From positions 22,522 to 86,521 of the forward strand of contig CALKEU010000009.1 in the NCBI GenBank assembly GCA_938084565.1: a stretch of DNA of 64,000 bases, written 5' to 3'. Each line of letters opens with the position of its first letter. Within the stretch, counting starts at the first letter, position 1. The DNA comes from Candidatus Kapaibacterium sp. GTDB taxonomy: Bacteria > Bacteroidota > Ignavibacteria > Kapaibacteriales > HRBIN21. Below, in pieces: positions 37,571 to 46,966 of the stretch. A program made the position numbers and the translations under genes. The notes beneath the pieces are model-generated. The model had not been told where the DNA came from, did no database searches, and worked only from the letters and a program-made list of their open reading frames with translations.

Positions 37571-38782
37571 TTAATGCTTCAGCACGCCGAGTTCCCGACC
37601 AACCTTGACAAAAGCGGCAATAGCGCGATCGAGATGTTCTTGGGTATGCGCCGCAGAAATCTGCACCCGTATGCGGGCCTGCCCCCGGGGTACGACGGGG
37701 TAAGAAAAGCCCACCACGTAGATCCCCTCTTCCACCATCCGCCTTGCAAATCGATGCGCTAGGACCGCATCGTAGAGCAAGATCGGAACAATGGGGTGCT
37801 CACCCGGTTTGATGTCAAATCCTGCAGCCATCATCTGTTGCCGGAAGTAGTGCGTGTTGCGCTCTAGGCGATCACGCAGTTCCGTAGTCTCCGAGAGCAA
37901 ATCGAAGACTGCACATGCAGCTCCGACCACCATCGGCGGCAGCGAGTTGCTGAACAGATACGGGCGCGACCGCTGCCGGAGGAGCTCAATGATCTCCCGG
38001 CGACCCGTTGTAAATCCCCCTATGCCACCTCCTAAGGCCTTCCCCAACGTCCCAGTGATGATGTCCACCCGACCCATGACACCGAAGTACTCCGTCACAC
38101 CACGGCCGGTCTTACCCACAAAGCCCAGTGAATGGCTCTCATCCACCATGACGAGTGCGTGGTAGCGTTCAGCCAGCTCACAAATGCGGTCCAGCGGTGC
38201 CATATTGCCGTCCATCGAGAAGACGGCATCGGTAGCGATAATCTTGAAGCGGGCCCCATCGGCCTCGGCTTGCTGGAGTTTCGCTTCTAGATCGGCCATG
38301 TCGCAATTCTTGTACCGGTACCGCTTTGCTTTCGTCAGGCGGATACCATCGATGATGGAAGCATGGTTGAGCTCGTCCGAGATAATGGCGTCCTGCTCAG
38401 AGAAGAAGGGCTCGAAGAGGCCACCGTTAGCATCGAAGCAGGCGGCATAGAGCAGCGTATCCTCCGTGCCGCAGAAGGCAGCTATCTTACGCTCGAGCTG
38501 CTTGTGGAGGTCTTGCGTCCCACAGATGAAGCGAACGCTCGACATGCCGAAGCCATGCGTATCCATAGTACGCTTGGCCGCCTCGATGATGCGCGGATCG
38601 GCCGATAGGCCTAGGTAGTTGTTGGCACAGAAATTCAGAAGCTCCCGCTCCTGCCCGTCAATGCGGACGCGGACCACAGGGCCCTGCGGGCTTAGAATCT
38701 CCAACTCCTCCTTGTAGAGACCTGCCTCACGGAGAGAGGCCAACTCCTGGCGCAGGTAGTCGCGGAAAGCCGTATCGTACAT
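37571..38782 (-). CDS. kbl: glycine C-acetyltransferase (2-amino-3-ketobutyrate CoA ligase)
   Basis: NFCANNYLGLSADPRIIEAAKRTMDTHGFGMSSVRFICGTQDLHKQLE...VMVDESHSLGFVGKTGRG...ITGTLGKALGG. Confidence 0.92.
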   Translation of the reverse strand: MYDTAFRDYLRQELASLREAGLYKEELEILSPQGPVVRVRIDGQERELLNFCANNYLGLSADPRIIEAAKRTMDTHGFGMSSVRFICGTQDLHKQLERKIAAFCGTEDTLLYAACFDANGGLFEPFFSEQDAIISDELNHASIIDGIRLTKAKRYRYKNCDMADLEAKLQQAEADGARFKIIATDAVFSMDGNMAPLDRICELAERYHALVMVDESHSLGFVGKTGRGVTEYFGVMGRVDIITGTLGKALGGGIGGFTTGRREIIELLRQRSRPYLFSNSLPPMVVGAACAVFDLLSETTELRDRLERNTHYFRQQMMAAGFDIKPGEHPIVPILLYDAVLAHRFARRMVEEGIYVVGFSYPVVPRGQARIRVQISAAHTQEHLDRAIAAFVKVGRELGVLKH

Positions 38783-38809
38783 TGCCCTCCTACTTCCCGC
38801 TAGGACTCA

Positions 38810-38817
38810 CAAATTTA
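38810..38817 (-). promoter_or_regulatory. TAAATTTG box upstream of kbl
   Basis: Plus strand CAAATTTA, 28 nt upstream of the kbl start. Confidence 0.5.
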
Positions 38818-38825
38818 CACAACTC

Positions 38826-40367
38826 TCACCCAGCCAGTGCTTCACCGGCGGGCCACCGCCGAACCCCCGCCACGTAGACAGCAACGACACGCACGGTGCT
38901 CAACTCGGCCGGTTCACAGTTTGCTGGATTGCGATCCAGCACGACGATGTCGGCGTCGTAAGCCGGCAGCAGAAGGCCTCGGCGATCATCCACAGCGGCG
39001 GCGTAGTGTGCCCATATCGTATAAGCAGCCAGGGCTTGCTCGATGTCGAGGCGCTCTTCAGGATACCACGGCATGGTCTCCCCAGGGGGCAAGCGCAGGC
39101 AAAAGGCTGCTAGCCCAGCCAGGACATCTGGCGGTTCGATGGGAAAATCCGAACCTGCTGCCAGAGGAATCCCAGCAGATAGCAGGCTTTGCCACGGATA
39201 CGGGATACTGCATCGCATCCCGAGCCGCCGCCGCGCCATAGGAGCGTCATGAATGCAATGCAGGGGCTGAACTGAAGCAATGACCCCAGCCTCGGCAAGC
39301 ACGGGGATATCTGCTGGATGCACAATTTGTACATGCTCAATGCGCCGCCGCTGCTCCGGATCCCCAACTGCACCGAGTCGATGGAAGAGATGAGCTACCT
39401 GGCGGACAGCGGCATCGCCAATGGCATGGATGGCAACGTGCCACCCTGTCTGGAGGGCTTCCCTGACGGCTTGCTCGAGTGCCTCGGAGGAAAAGAAGAG
39501 TATCCCCGCATGCGGCTGGGCATCAGCATATGGCTCCAGAAGGGCAGCACCATACGAGCCCAATGCTCCATCGGCATAGAACTTTACCCCCCGCAGCTGG
39601 AAGAACTCTCCCGTGGTGGGGAGAAGCCCTGCAGTCTTCCACTGGCCAGCCTGAGCGCGGATGTAACTCTGCACACGGATAGGCAGCTGCCCTGCTGTGG
39701 CCAGCTCATGGAAGAGCGGGACCCACTGCGGGTCAACGTCCATATCGTGCACCTCCGTAATGCCATAGCGCACAAGCTGCGCTGCAGCGCGCAGGAGAGC
39801 CCGTCGCATTTCGACGGGGCTCGGAGGAGGGATGTGACGTAAGAGGAGTTCCGCTGCCGCATCGATGAGAACACCCGTAGGTTTGCCCGTTGCCGTACGC
39901 ACAATGAGTCCTCCGGGGGGATCGGGAGTCTCATCATCGATGCCGGCTCGGCGCAGCGCCTCTGAATTGACCCAGAGGGCATGACCATCGACGCGGCGTA
40001 GCACAACGGGAACGTCAGGAAAGATCGCATCGAGCAACGCTGCTTCCGGCCATACGGGTGGGTTCCAGTGCTCGTGATTCCACCCAGCGCCGAGGAGCCA
40101 CTCCCCTCGATTCGGTTCCCAATGGCGTAGACGCTCTACGCACTCCTCGGCGCTCTGACAGCCCCGCAGCGAAGGCTGTTCAAGCTCGAGACCGTAGTGT
40201 AGGAGATGACCATGTGCATCGACAAACCCTGGCAGGGCCCAGCAGTTAGGATATCGCTCGCATTGCCCCTCCCGCTCAATGACCACCTCCCCTTCCAGCG
40301 GACGGACATCCCGAATGCGCCCGCCTGCAACGCGAAGCCACACCTGCTGTAGCCGCATCAAACGCAC
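38826..40367 (-). CDS. amidohydrolase family protein (YtcJ-like)
   Basis: WALPGFVDAHGHLLHYGLEL...VDGHALWVNSEALRRAGI...IHAIGDAAVRQV...AAGSDFPIEPPDVL. Start GTG 40367 or ATG 40358. Confidence 0.88.
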   Translation of the reverse strand: MRLMRLQQVWLRVAGGRIRDVRPLEGEVVIEREGQCERYPNCWALPGFVDAHGHLLHYGLELEQPSLRGCQSAEECVERLRHWEPNRGEWLLGAGWNHEHWNPPVWPEAALLDAIFPDVPVVLRRVDGHALWVNSEALRRAGIDDETPDPPGGLIVRTATGKPTGVLIDAAAELLLRHIPPPSPVEMRRALLRAAAQLVRYGITEVHDMDVDPQWVPLFHELATAGQLPIRVQSYIRAQAGQWKTAGLLPTTGEFFQLRGVKFYADGALGSYGAALLEPYADAQPHAGILFFSSEALEQAVREALQTGWHVAIHAIGDAAVRQVAHLFHRLGAVGDPEQRRRIEHVQIVHPADIPVLAEAGVIASVQPLHCIHDAPMARRRLGMRCSIPYPWQSLLSAGIPLAAGSDFPIEPPDVLAGLAAFCLRLPPGETMPWYPEERLDIEQALAAYTIWAHYAAAVDDRRGLLLPAYDADIVVLDRNPANCEPAELSTVRVVAVYVAGVRRWPAGEALAG

Positions 40368-40715
40368 TCAAACCCGTACCCGCCCTGGATCGATCTGGTC
40401 CAGATATGCTTTCTTGGCCTCGAGCTGCTCACGCGTCTCCGGTGCTAGCGGATCAGGCAGACAACAGTCAACAGGGCAGACTGCCGCACACTGGGGCTCA
40501 TCGTAGAAGCCCACACACTCGGTGCACTTGTCCGGGACGATGAAGTAGTATTCCGCCGACCAGAAATCCCGCTGGTAGCCACCGGGGGAGTATGATCCGC
40601 GATAGGTCTGACCACCCAGGGTCCATTCCGAGCCAGGCTCGTAGATGGCCGTATTGGGGCATTCGGGCTCGCATGCACCACAGTTGATGCAATCGTGCGT
40701 GATATAGAGTGCCAT
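40368..40715 (-). CDS. 2x[4Fe-4S] ferredoxin
   Basis: CINCGACEPECPNTAI and CTECVGFYDEPQCAAVCPVDCC cysteine clusters. Start at 40715 (MALYITHDC) preferred over 40742. Confidence 0.9.
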   Translation of the reverse strand: MALYITHDCINCGACEPECPNTAIYEPGSEWTLGGQTYRGSYSPGGYQRDFWSAEYYFIVPDKCTECVGFYDEPQCAAVCPVDCCLPDPLAPETREQLEAKKAYLDQIDPGRVRV

Positions 40716-40746
40716 TGCTCGGGCTGCTTCCTCATTGGACACGGCG

Positions 40747-40754
40747 CAAACTTA
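40747..40754 (-). promoter_or_regulatory. TAAGTTTG box upstream of the ferredoxin gene
   Basis: Plus strand CAAACTTA, 32 nt upstream of the ferredoxin start at 40715. Confidence 0.45.
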
Positions 40755-40914
40755 CAAATCGCCTAGCCTTGGGCAAGGCTGCTGTCGGAAGCTACGCATC
40801 TACCCTCCTTTTCCTAATTTGTGCCCTGCCTGGGTGCCAGGGAATGGTGGGGGCTGTGTGAGGGCCACAGGACAGACAGTGCAGAAGTGGACCTGGCGGT
40901 GGCGCAGCATTCTC

Positions 40915-42345
40915 ATGCGGCTTTTCCCGAGGTACCCGGTCTATAAACTGCTCCTCGCCTTCGGCGACTACTGCTGCATACTCGGAGGCTACGGCGGCGC
41001 AACTACCGTGCTCGCCTACGGTCTGGGGCGTCCTGACGCTTGGGAACTCTTGCAGCAGTGGGGCTCATGGGCAGCATTTGCAGCTTTCGGCTTCGTATGG
41101 CTTCTCATTTTGCAGCACCACGGTCTCTATAAGCTCCGTTCCCTCCGCTCCCCTTCGCGGCAAGCTGTTCTGCTCTTGCGGGCGGCTTTCTATGCTCTCA
41201 TCGGCTTTGCGGTCATTTCCTTCTTCCTCCGGCCCCCCCATTGGCTGGATAGCCGCCTTGTGACTGGGACAAGCTTCGTGATGGGGCTGACCCTGTTAGG
41301 CCTCTGGCGCTTGGGGCTGTTCCGTATCCTGCACCGTACGCTCCTCCGCAGTGAGCGCTTCCAACGTCCTACTGCTATCGTCGGTACAACGGGGCTGGCA
41401 CACTACGTTGCCGAACGGCTTCTCGTCGACGACAGCCATGATTACAAACTGGTTGGCTTCCTGGCCGATTCGCTCCCTCCAGGGACGCCAGTTTTGAACG
41501 GCTATTGCGTGGTAGGGTCATGGCGGGACCCCTCCACCTCCACAGCTGCTGTCGAACACGTCATCTATGCCGAACCCACGCTTTCGCCAGAGCTGCTCCT
41601 CTCCTCGGCCAGTGCTTGGACACAAGCCGGCAGAACAGTTTCTATCGTGGCCGAACTCTACCCTACCTTCCTTCCCGAGCGCTTGCTCGACGAGATCGGA
41701 GGACTATCATTTCTGAGCTTTTCCGAGCCGGAGCCTCGACGGCTCCTGCTGCTGTTCAAGCGTCTGAGCGACCTTGTGCTCGCCTCCAGTGCGCTCTTGC
41801 TCCTCTCTCCGCTGCTCCTGCTGATTGCTATTGCCATTAAGCTCGATTCACCGGGGCCGATCCTATACCGGCAGCAGCGGATTGGGCGGTATGGGAAGCG
41901 CTTCTGGATCTACAAGTTCCGCACGATGTCCGATTCCACTGCAGCCTATCAGGAGTGGCAGAACGCCATCACGGAATCAATCGCTGCAAATAAGCCGCTC
42001 CGCAAAATTGTCCCTCACCGCCGCTTGACCCGTCTTGGCCGATGGCTCCGCCGCTGGAGCTTGGATGAACTTCCACAGCTTTGGAACGTCATCCGCGGGG
42101 AGATGAGCCTCGTCGGGCCTCGTCCACTCCTACCCGAAGAAGCCCGCCACTTTCCTGAATGGCAACGTTGGCGCCATCGTATTGCCCCAGGCTGCACGGG
42201 ACTGTGGCAGATTTCGGACCGCTCGCATACCTTCGCCCAGATGCTCCTGCTCGACCTCTATTACGTCCAGAATGTCTCCCCGTGGCTGGACCTCTACATC
42301 CTGCTGAGGACCCTCCCGTACATGCTCCGCGGTCAGAACGGGTGA
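40915..42345 (+). CDS. exopolysaccharide polyprenyl glycosylphosphotransferase (WbaP/CpsE-like)
   Basis: N-terminal TM segments; CoA-binding-like domain; C-terminal KRLSDLVLASSALLLLSPLLLLIAIAIKLDSPGPILYRQQRIGRYGKRFWIYKFRTM...RLTRLGRWLRRWSLDELPQLWNVIRGEMSLVGPRPLLP. Confidence 0.93.
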   Translation: MRLFPRYPVYKLLLAFGDYCCILGGYGGATTVLAYGLGRPDAWELLQQWGSWAAFAAFGFVWLLILQHHGLYKLRSLRSPSRQAVLLLRAAFYALIGFAVISFFLRPPHWLDSRLVTGTSFVMGLTLLGLWRLGLFRILHRTLLRSERFQRPTAIVGTTGLAHYVAERLLVDDSHDYKLVGFLADSLPPGTPVLNGYCVVGSWRDPSTSTAAVEHVIYAEPTLSPELLLSSASAWTQAGRTVSIVAELYPTFLPERLLDEIGGLSFLSFSEPEPRRLLLLFKRLSDLVLASSALLLLSPLLLLIAIAIKLDSPGPILYRQQRIGRYGKRFWIYKFRTMSDSTAAYQEWQNAITESIAANKPLRKIVPHRRLTRLGRWLRRWSLDELPQLWNVIRGEMSLVGPRPLLPEEARHFPEWQRWRHRIAPGCTGLWQISDRSHTFAQMLLLDLYYVQNVSPWLDLYILLRTLPYMLRGQNG

Positions 42346-42350
42346 CGCCC

Positions 42351-43394
42351 ATGGTTGTAGCTGTGCTCGGCTGTGGTTATTGGGGACCGAATCTCATCCG
42401 GAATTTCCTGCAGTGTCCCGAAATCGAAGCCGTCATCGCCTGCGATCCGGATGAACACCGCCTCGATTTGGTGCGCCGTCGCTTCCGCTGGGTCCGAACC
42501 ACCCCGAGAACTTCAGCAGTGCTGAATGACCCCGCTGTTGAGGCTATTGCCATTGCTACCCCGGTAGCACTGCACTACGAGTTGGCTTCTGCTGCTCTTC
42601 GGCGCGGTAAGCATGTGTTGGTCGAAAAACCTCTGGCTCGATGCACGGCCGAGGCCTCTCATCTTCTAGCCCTTGCAGAGGCCAATGGCCGCATTCTGAT
42701 GGTGGACCACACCTTCCTCTTCACCGACGCTGTGCAAAAGCTCAAGGAGCTAGTCATCTCTGGCGAAGTAGGCGAACCGCTCTACTTCGACTCCGTTCGG
42801 GCCAATCTTGGGCTCTTCCAACCCGATGTGAACGTCATTTGGGATTTGGCGGCCCACGATGCTGCTATCTTGCTCTACCTCATCGAGGAGCCTCCAGCAG
42901 CCGTCTCTGCCGTTGGAGTCCGGCACTACTACGACCTAGAAAACCTCGCCTATGTGACGATTCACTACGACACCACCTTTCTGGCGCACTTCCACGTCAA
43001 CTGGCTTTCTCCAGTTAAGCTGCGCACAATCTGCCTGGGGGGCTCTCGACGCATGGTCATCTACGATGACATGGAAACGAGCGAGAAGCTTCGGATCTAC
43101 GACCGCGGTGTAGACATCTCCTCTAAAGAGGGCGAAGAGCAGCTCCGTGTCCAGTACCGTGCAGGACAGATGTATGCACCTCCGCTCCCGAACCAGGAAG
43201 CTCTCACCCGTGTGGTCCATCACTTCGTCACATGCATTCGTACTGGACAGCGGCCCATCAGCGATGGATTCTTCGGACGGGCTGTGGTTGCGCTCCTGGA
43301 AGCTGCTCAACGCTCTCTGGCAAACGGGGGGCAACGCATCCCTGTTGCAGCCGAATACGTCACATGCCCCACGACCCCCCTACTTGAGCTATGA
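42351..43394 (+). CDS. Gfo/Idh/MocA family oxidoreductase (sugar dehydrogenase)
   Basis: MVVAVLGCGYWGPNLIRNFLQCP...LRRGKHVLVEKPLARCTAEA. Confidence 0.92.
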   Translation: MVVAVLGCGYWGPNLIRNFLQCPEIEAVIACDPDEHRLDLVRRRFRWVRTTPRTSAVLNDPAVEAIAIATPVALHYELASAALRRGKHVLVEKPLARCTAEASHLLALAEANGRILMVDHTFLFTDAVQKLKELVISGEVGEPLYFDSVRANLGLFQPDVNVIWDLAAHDAAILLYLIEEPPAAVSAVGVRHYYDLENLAYVTIHYDTTFLAHFHVNWLSPVKLRTICLGGSRRMVIYDDMETSEKLRIYDRGVDISSKEGEEQLRVQYRAGQMYAPPLPNQEALTRVVHHFVTCIRTGQRPISDGFFGRAVVALLEAAQRSLANGGQRIPVAAEYVTCPTTPLLEL

Positions 43395-44971
43395 GCAGCC
43401 TTATACAGGGGTGGTGGGTATGCTCTGCCCTCTTGGCCCTTACGGCAGCTGCCCAAAATGTGGACGTGCTCTCCGATCCGTGGACGCGCCAACGTGTGCT
43501 ACGCCAGCTCCTCCTCAGCGATACAACTCCCCTCCAGCAGGCTGTGCTCTGGCCTCTCCCGCTGACAGAAGTAGCTATGCTCCTCCCGCCAGAGGAGCAC
43601 CCTCCGACTGCTACTGCCATGGCGGGATCCCCCTCCGGAGTACGTCTCCTCCCAACCATCGGACAACACCGCTTCCTGCTCTCGAGTACTGACAGCCTGC
43701 TGCGGCTCATACTGCAGCTTGGGCTGATGGGTCGGAGCGGATACGTCCGTTACGGTGATACCAGTACAGCCCTGCTCCTAGGACGTCTCGGAGGCCAAGC
43801 TCTGTTCCGCTACGGCTCCGTTTTGGAGGGATTTGTGGACATTTCCAATGGTGTTCGACTTGTCGGCCCTCCAGAGGCAGCTATCCGCACCGATCCAAGC
43901 CTAGGAAGCATCCTCAAGCTCAACATCGAGGAGCGACGGTTCTTCGACCGTTACACCGGCTACCTCCAGCTCCGTTGGGGGAAAGCCCGACTGCGCTTCG
44001 GACGCGAGGCGCTGAGCTTCGGCTACAGCCCCATTGACAATCTCCTCCTCTCGCTGCACGCTCCGATGCTGGACGCTCTCTTGGTGGATATTCCCCACGG
44101 CCCCTTCCGCTTCACGTACCTCCACGCTGCTGCCGATGGCACCGACACAGCCAATGTTCCCGTCATATCAAAGTACATTGCCCTCCACCGTGTTGGCTGG
44201 GAACCGATCACCGGGCTCACCGTTGCGCTCTACGACATGATTGTCTACTCTGGCCGAGGACTGGACTGGAGCTACCTCAATCCCCTCGCCTTCTTTGTCT
44301 CTGCCGGTCTACAGACGGCCGAGCGGAGCAATCGCGACAACTCCCTTCTGGCCCTCGAAGCAGCTTTTCGCCCTCGAGGCGGCGTGCTGCTACACGGCAC
44401 ACTCCTGATCGATGACCTCAACTACGCCACGCTCTTTGACACCACCGTTGCCGGTAACACGAACAAATTTGGATTCCAGCTCGGTGCAATTGGGCTCATG
44501 CCTATCGGGGCTGGCATACAGCTAGCTGCCGAGTATGTCCGCCTGGGGCCCTTCGTCTTCTCGCACCGCACTATCGTCAACTCATGGACCCATCTCAACA
44601 GGCCGCTCGGCTATCCTATCCAGCCCAACAGCGACCGCTGGGCATTTCAGATCCGCTCCTGGCTTGCTCCGCGGATTGCCCTCACGCTGAACGCCGACTA
44701 TACCCGACACGGCGAAAATGTCCTCAGCTCTGACGGCAGCCTCATCGACAACGTCGGCGGGGACATCCTCCGTGGCGATGGTGACATGCGCTCCCCCAAT
44801 CGCTTCCTCCGAGGACGGCGCAGCTTTCAACGGCACGTCCGGTTGCAGCTCGAGGCCGAATGGATCCCCAATTTCGTGAGCTTTCTCACCCTAGGCTATC
44901 TCCACCGTACCGGCGGCAATGAGCCGCTTCGGCAAGTATGGGCGCTGCTGGAGCTACGTATCGGTTACTGA
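43391..44971 (+). CDS. predicted outer-membrane, Wzi-like capsule assembly protein
   Basis: Signal peptide; aromatic/beta-strand-rich sequence (YTGYLQLRWGKARLRFGREALSFGYSPIDNLLLS). ATGA-coupled to the sugar dehydrogenase. Confidence 0.6.
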   Translation: MSSLIQGWWVCSALLALTAAAQNVDVLSDPWTRQRVLRQLLLSDTTPLQQAVLWPLPLTEVAMLLPPEEHPPTATAMAGSPSGVRLLPTIGQHRFLLSSTDSLLRLILQLGLMGRSGYVRYGDTSTALLLGRLGGQALFRYGSVLEGFVDISNGVRLVGPPEAAIRTDPSLGSILKLNIEERRFFDRYTGYLQLRWGKARLRFGREALSFGYSPIDNLLLSLHAPMLDALLVDIPHGPFRFTYLHAAADGTDTANVPVISKYIALHRVGWEPITGLTVALYDMIVYSGRGLDWSYLNPLAFFVSAGLQTAERSNRDNSLLALEAAFRPRGGVLLHGTLLIDDLNYATLFDTTVAGNTNKFGFQLGAIGLMPIGAGIQLAAEYVRLGPFVFSHRTIVNSWTHLNRPLGYPIQPNSDRWAFQIRSWLAPRIALTLNADYTRHGENVLSSDGSLIDNVGGDILRGDGDMRSPNRFLRGRRSFQRHVRLQLEAEWIPNFVSFLTLGYLHRTGGNEPLRQVWALLELRIGY

Positions 44972-46860
44972 TCTTCCTGCGGTAGTGTGTGAGCCGCCGA
45001 GGCTGGGGGAGATTGTTCACTCTGGTCGGCAGCCCTCCCAGCTTGGCGCCGTTGGGTTGGTGCTCCCTTCTTCTTCACCTCCGTTGTAGAGGTGGCTGCC
45101 GATGGCTGTCCGGCAGCTCCTCCCTCGGGCCCAACGCCTAGAAAGGCATACTTCTCAGCGCCCGGCACAGGATGTTGCGCATTGTAGGCATCAATGACAG
45201 CTCGATCCTTGTCACGGAGATACTCAACCGCCGAGAGCACAATCTTGCGAGCCTCCCGATCCAGCTCAACAACCTTGAGCGGGAGGACATCTCCAACCTG
45301 GAAGTAATCCGCAATGACAGGGACTGGCGCAAAGGAAAGTTGTGATACCGGCACAAACCCATCGACTCCATCAGGCAACTCTACAATGACACCTCGATCC
45401 AGGATGCGCACAATGCGCCCCTCGGTTTCCGCTCCGACCTGGTACTTCTCCACGAAGTAGTCCCACGGGTCGGGCTGCAACTGCTTATGTCCGAGGGCAA
45501 TACGACGATGCTCTGGATCGACACTCAAGACCACAACCTCCAACTCCTGCCCGCGGCGAACCAGCTCGCCAGGATGGCGCACCTTCTTCGTCCAGGAAAG
45601 ATCGCTGACGTGCACCAATCCCTCCACCCCCGGTTCCAGTTCCACGAACACCCCGAAGTTGGTGATATTCCGCACCACACCCTTGTGCCGAGAGCCTACT
45701 GGGTACTTCTTGACGAGCTCTTGCCATGGATCGGGCTGCAATTGCTTAAGTCCAAGAGCCAGCTTGCGTTCTTGTTTGTCTATGCTGAGCACCATCGCCT
45801 CTACCATCTGGCCGAGCGAGAGAACCTGCGATGGGTGCTTGATGTGCTGCGTCCAGGACATCTCACTGATGTGAATCAGTCCCTCGATGCCCTTCTCAAT
45901 CTCCACGAAGGCGCCGTAGTCCGTGATGCTGACCACCTTCCCCCGCACGATTGTTCCCGGCTGGTATTTGTCGCCGATCGTATCCCACGGATGCGGCGTC
46001 AGCTGCTTAATGCCCAACGAAATGCGCTTCTTCTCCTCGTCGAAATCCAACACGACCACTTTCACCGTCTGGTCTAGCGAAACGATTTCACTCGGGTGAT
46101 TGACTCGCCCCCACGAGAGGTCAGTGATATGCACCAAGCCGTCCACCCCACCCAGATCCACGAAGACCCCGAAGTCGGTAATAGCTTTGACGGTTCCCTC
46201 CAGCACCAGGCCGCGCTCCAACTGGCTTAGAATACGCTGCCGCTGTTCGGCGATTTGATTCTCTAGGAGCACCTTCCGGCTGACGACGACATTTTCACCT
46301 GGCTGGTTGAGCTTGACAATGCGGACTTCGATCGTCCGCCCTAGCCATGCATCAAAGTCCCGAACAGGACGCAGATCTACCTGCGATCCCGGCAGAAATG
46401 CTTCCATCCCCATCAGATCGACGACGAATCCTCCTTTGACGCGCCGGGTAATGGTGACTGGTACTGTCTCCTGCTTCTCATACATTTCCTGCACCCGCTT
46501 CCACAACTGCAGGAGCTCTGCCCGACGACGCGAGAGGACCGCCCGCCCTTCTTTGTCCTCAGCCTTCTCCACGAATACCTCAATCTCTTCGCCCAACTTG
46601 GGATCGCTGGCGAACTCCCGCCGCGGCACTACCCCGAGAGACTTAGCCCCAATGTCAACGAAAATCTCCCCCTTCCCAATACTTACCACCCTCCCTCTGA
46701 TGACCTCCCCTTCGCGTACGCGGGAGAGCGTTGCCTCGTACAGCTGCGCCAGCCGCTCGTCATCAATCGATGATGGAACCGTTCCTGCCTCCCACAGCTC
46801 TTCCAACATACGCTGGCGCTGGTATGTCCCAAGGGTCGAAGGACTCGTCGACGTACTCAT
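44965..46860 (-). CDS. rpsA: 30S ribosomal protein S1
   Basis: Tandem S1 domains, e.g. GLVLEGTVKAITDFGVFVDLGGVDGLVHITDLSWGRVNHPSE and repeated G..VRNITNFGVFVEL..GVEGLVHVSDLSW units. Confidence 0.94.
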   Translation of the reverse strand: MSTSTSPSTLGTYQRQRMLEELWEAGTVPSSIDDERLAQLYEATLSRVREGEVIRGRVVSIGKGEIFVDIGAKSLGVVPRREFASDPKLGEEIEVFVEKAEDKEGRAVLSRRRAELLQLWKRVQEMYEKQETVPVTITRRVKGGFVVDLMGMEAFLPGSQVDLRPVRDFDAWLGRTIEVRIVKLNQPGENVVVSRKVLLENQIAEQRQRILSQLERGLVLEGTVKAITDFGVFVDLGGVDGLVHITDLSWGRVNHPSEIVSLDQTVKVVVLDFDEEKKRISLGIKQLTPHPWDTIGDKYQPGTIVRGKVVSITDYGAFVEIEKGIEGLIHISEMSWTQHIKHPSQVLSLGQMVEAMVLSIDKQERKLALGLKQLQPDPWQELVKKYPVGSRHKGVVRNITNFGVFVELEPGVEGLVHVSDLSWTKKVRHPGELVRRGQELEVVVLSVDPEHRRIALGHKQLQPDPWDYFVEKYQVGAETEGRIVRILDRGVIVELPDGVDGFVPVSQLSFAPVPVIADYFQVGDVLPLKVVELDREARKIVLSAVEYLRDKDRAVIDAYNAQHPVPGAEKYAFLGVGPEGGAAGQPSAATSTTEVKKKGAPTQRRQAGRAADQSEQSPPASAAHTLPQEDQ

Positions 46861-46966
46861 GCAAACAGCTTACCGACCTCTGTGCAACATACACCGACAC
46901 CGCCGGCCCCAGAGGGTTGCCGAGCGAAAAGCATTGCAAATTACGCTTTTTGTTCCAAAGCTTTCG

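Noticed and set aside
40368-40715. Long linker between the two ferredoxin cysteine clusters as a novel insertion
   Set aside because: Ferredoxins of this overall layout, with an extended inter-cluster segment and CTEC...EPQCAAVCPVDCC, are, as far as I recall, known in Bacteroidota-like genomes.
41395-41410. TGGCACACTACGTTGC as a sigma-54 -24/-12 promoter
   Set aside because: Spacing is off by one and it lies inside the polyprenyl sugar transferase coding sequence.
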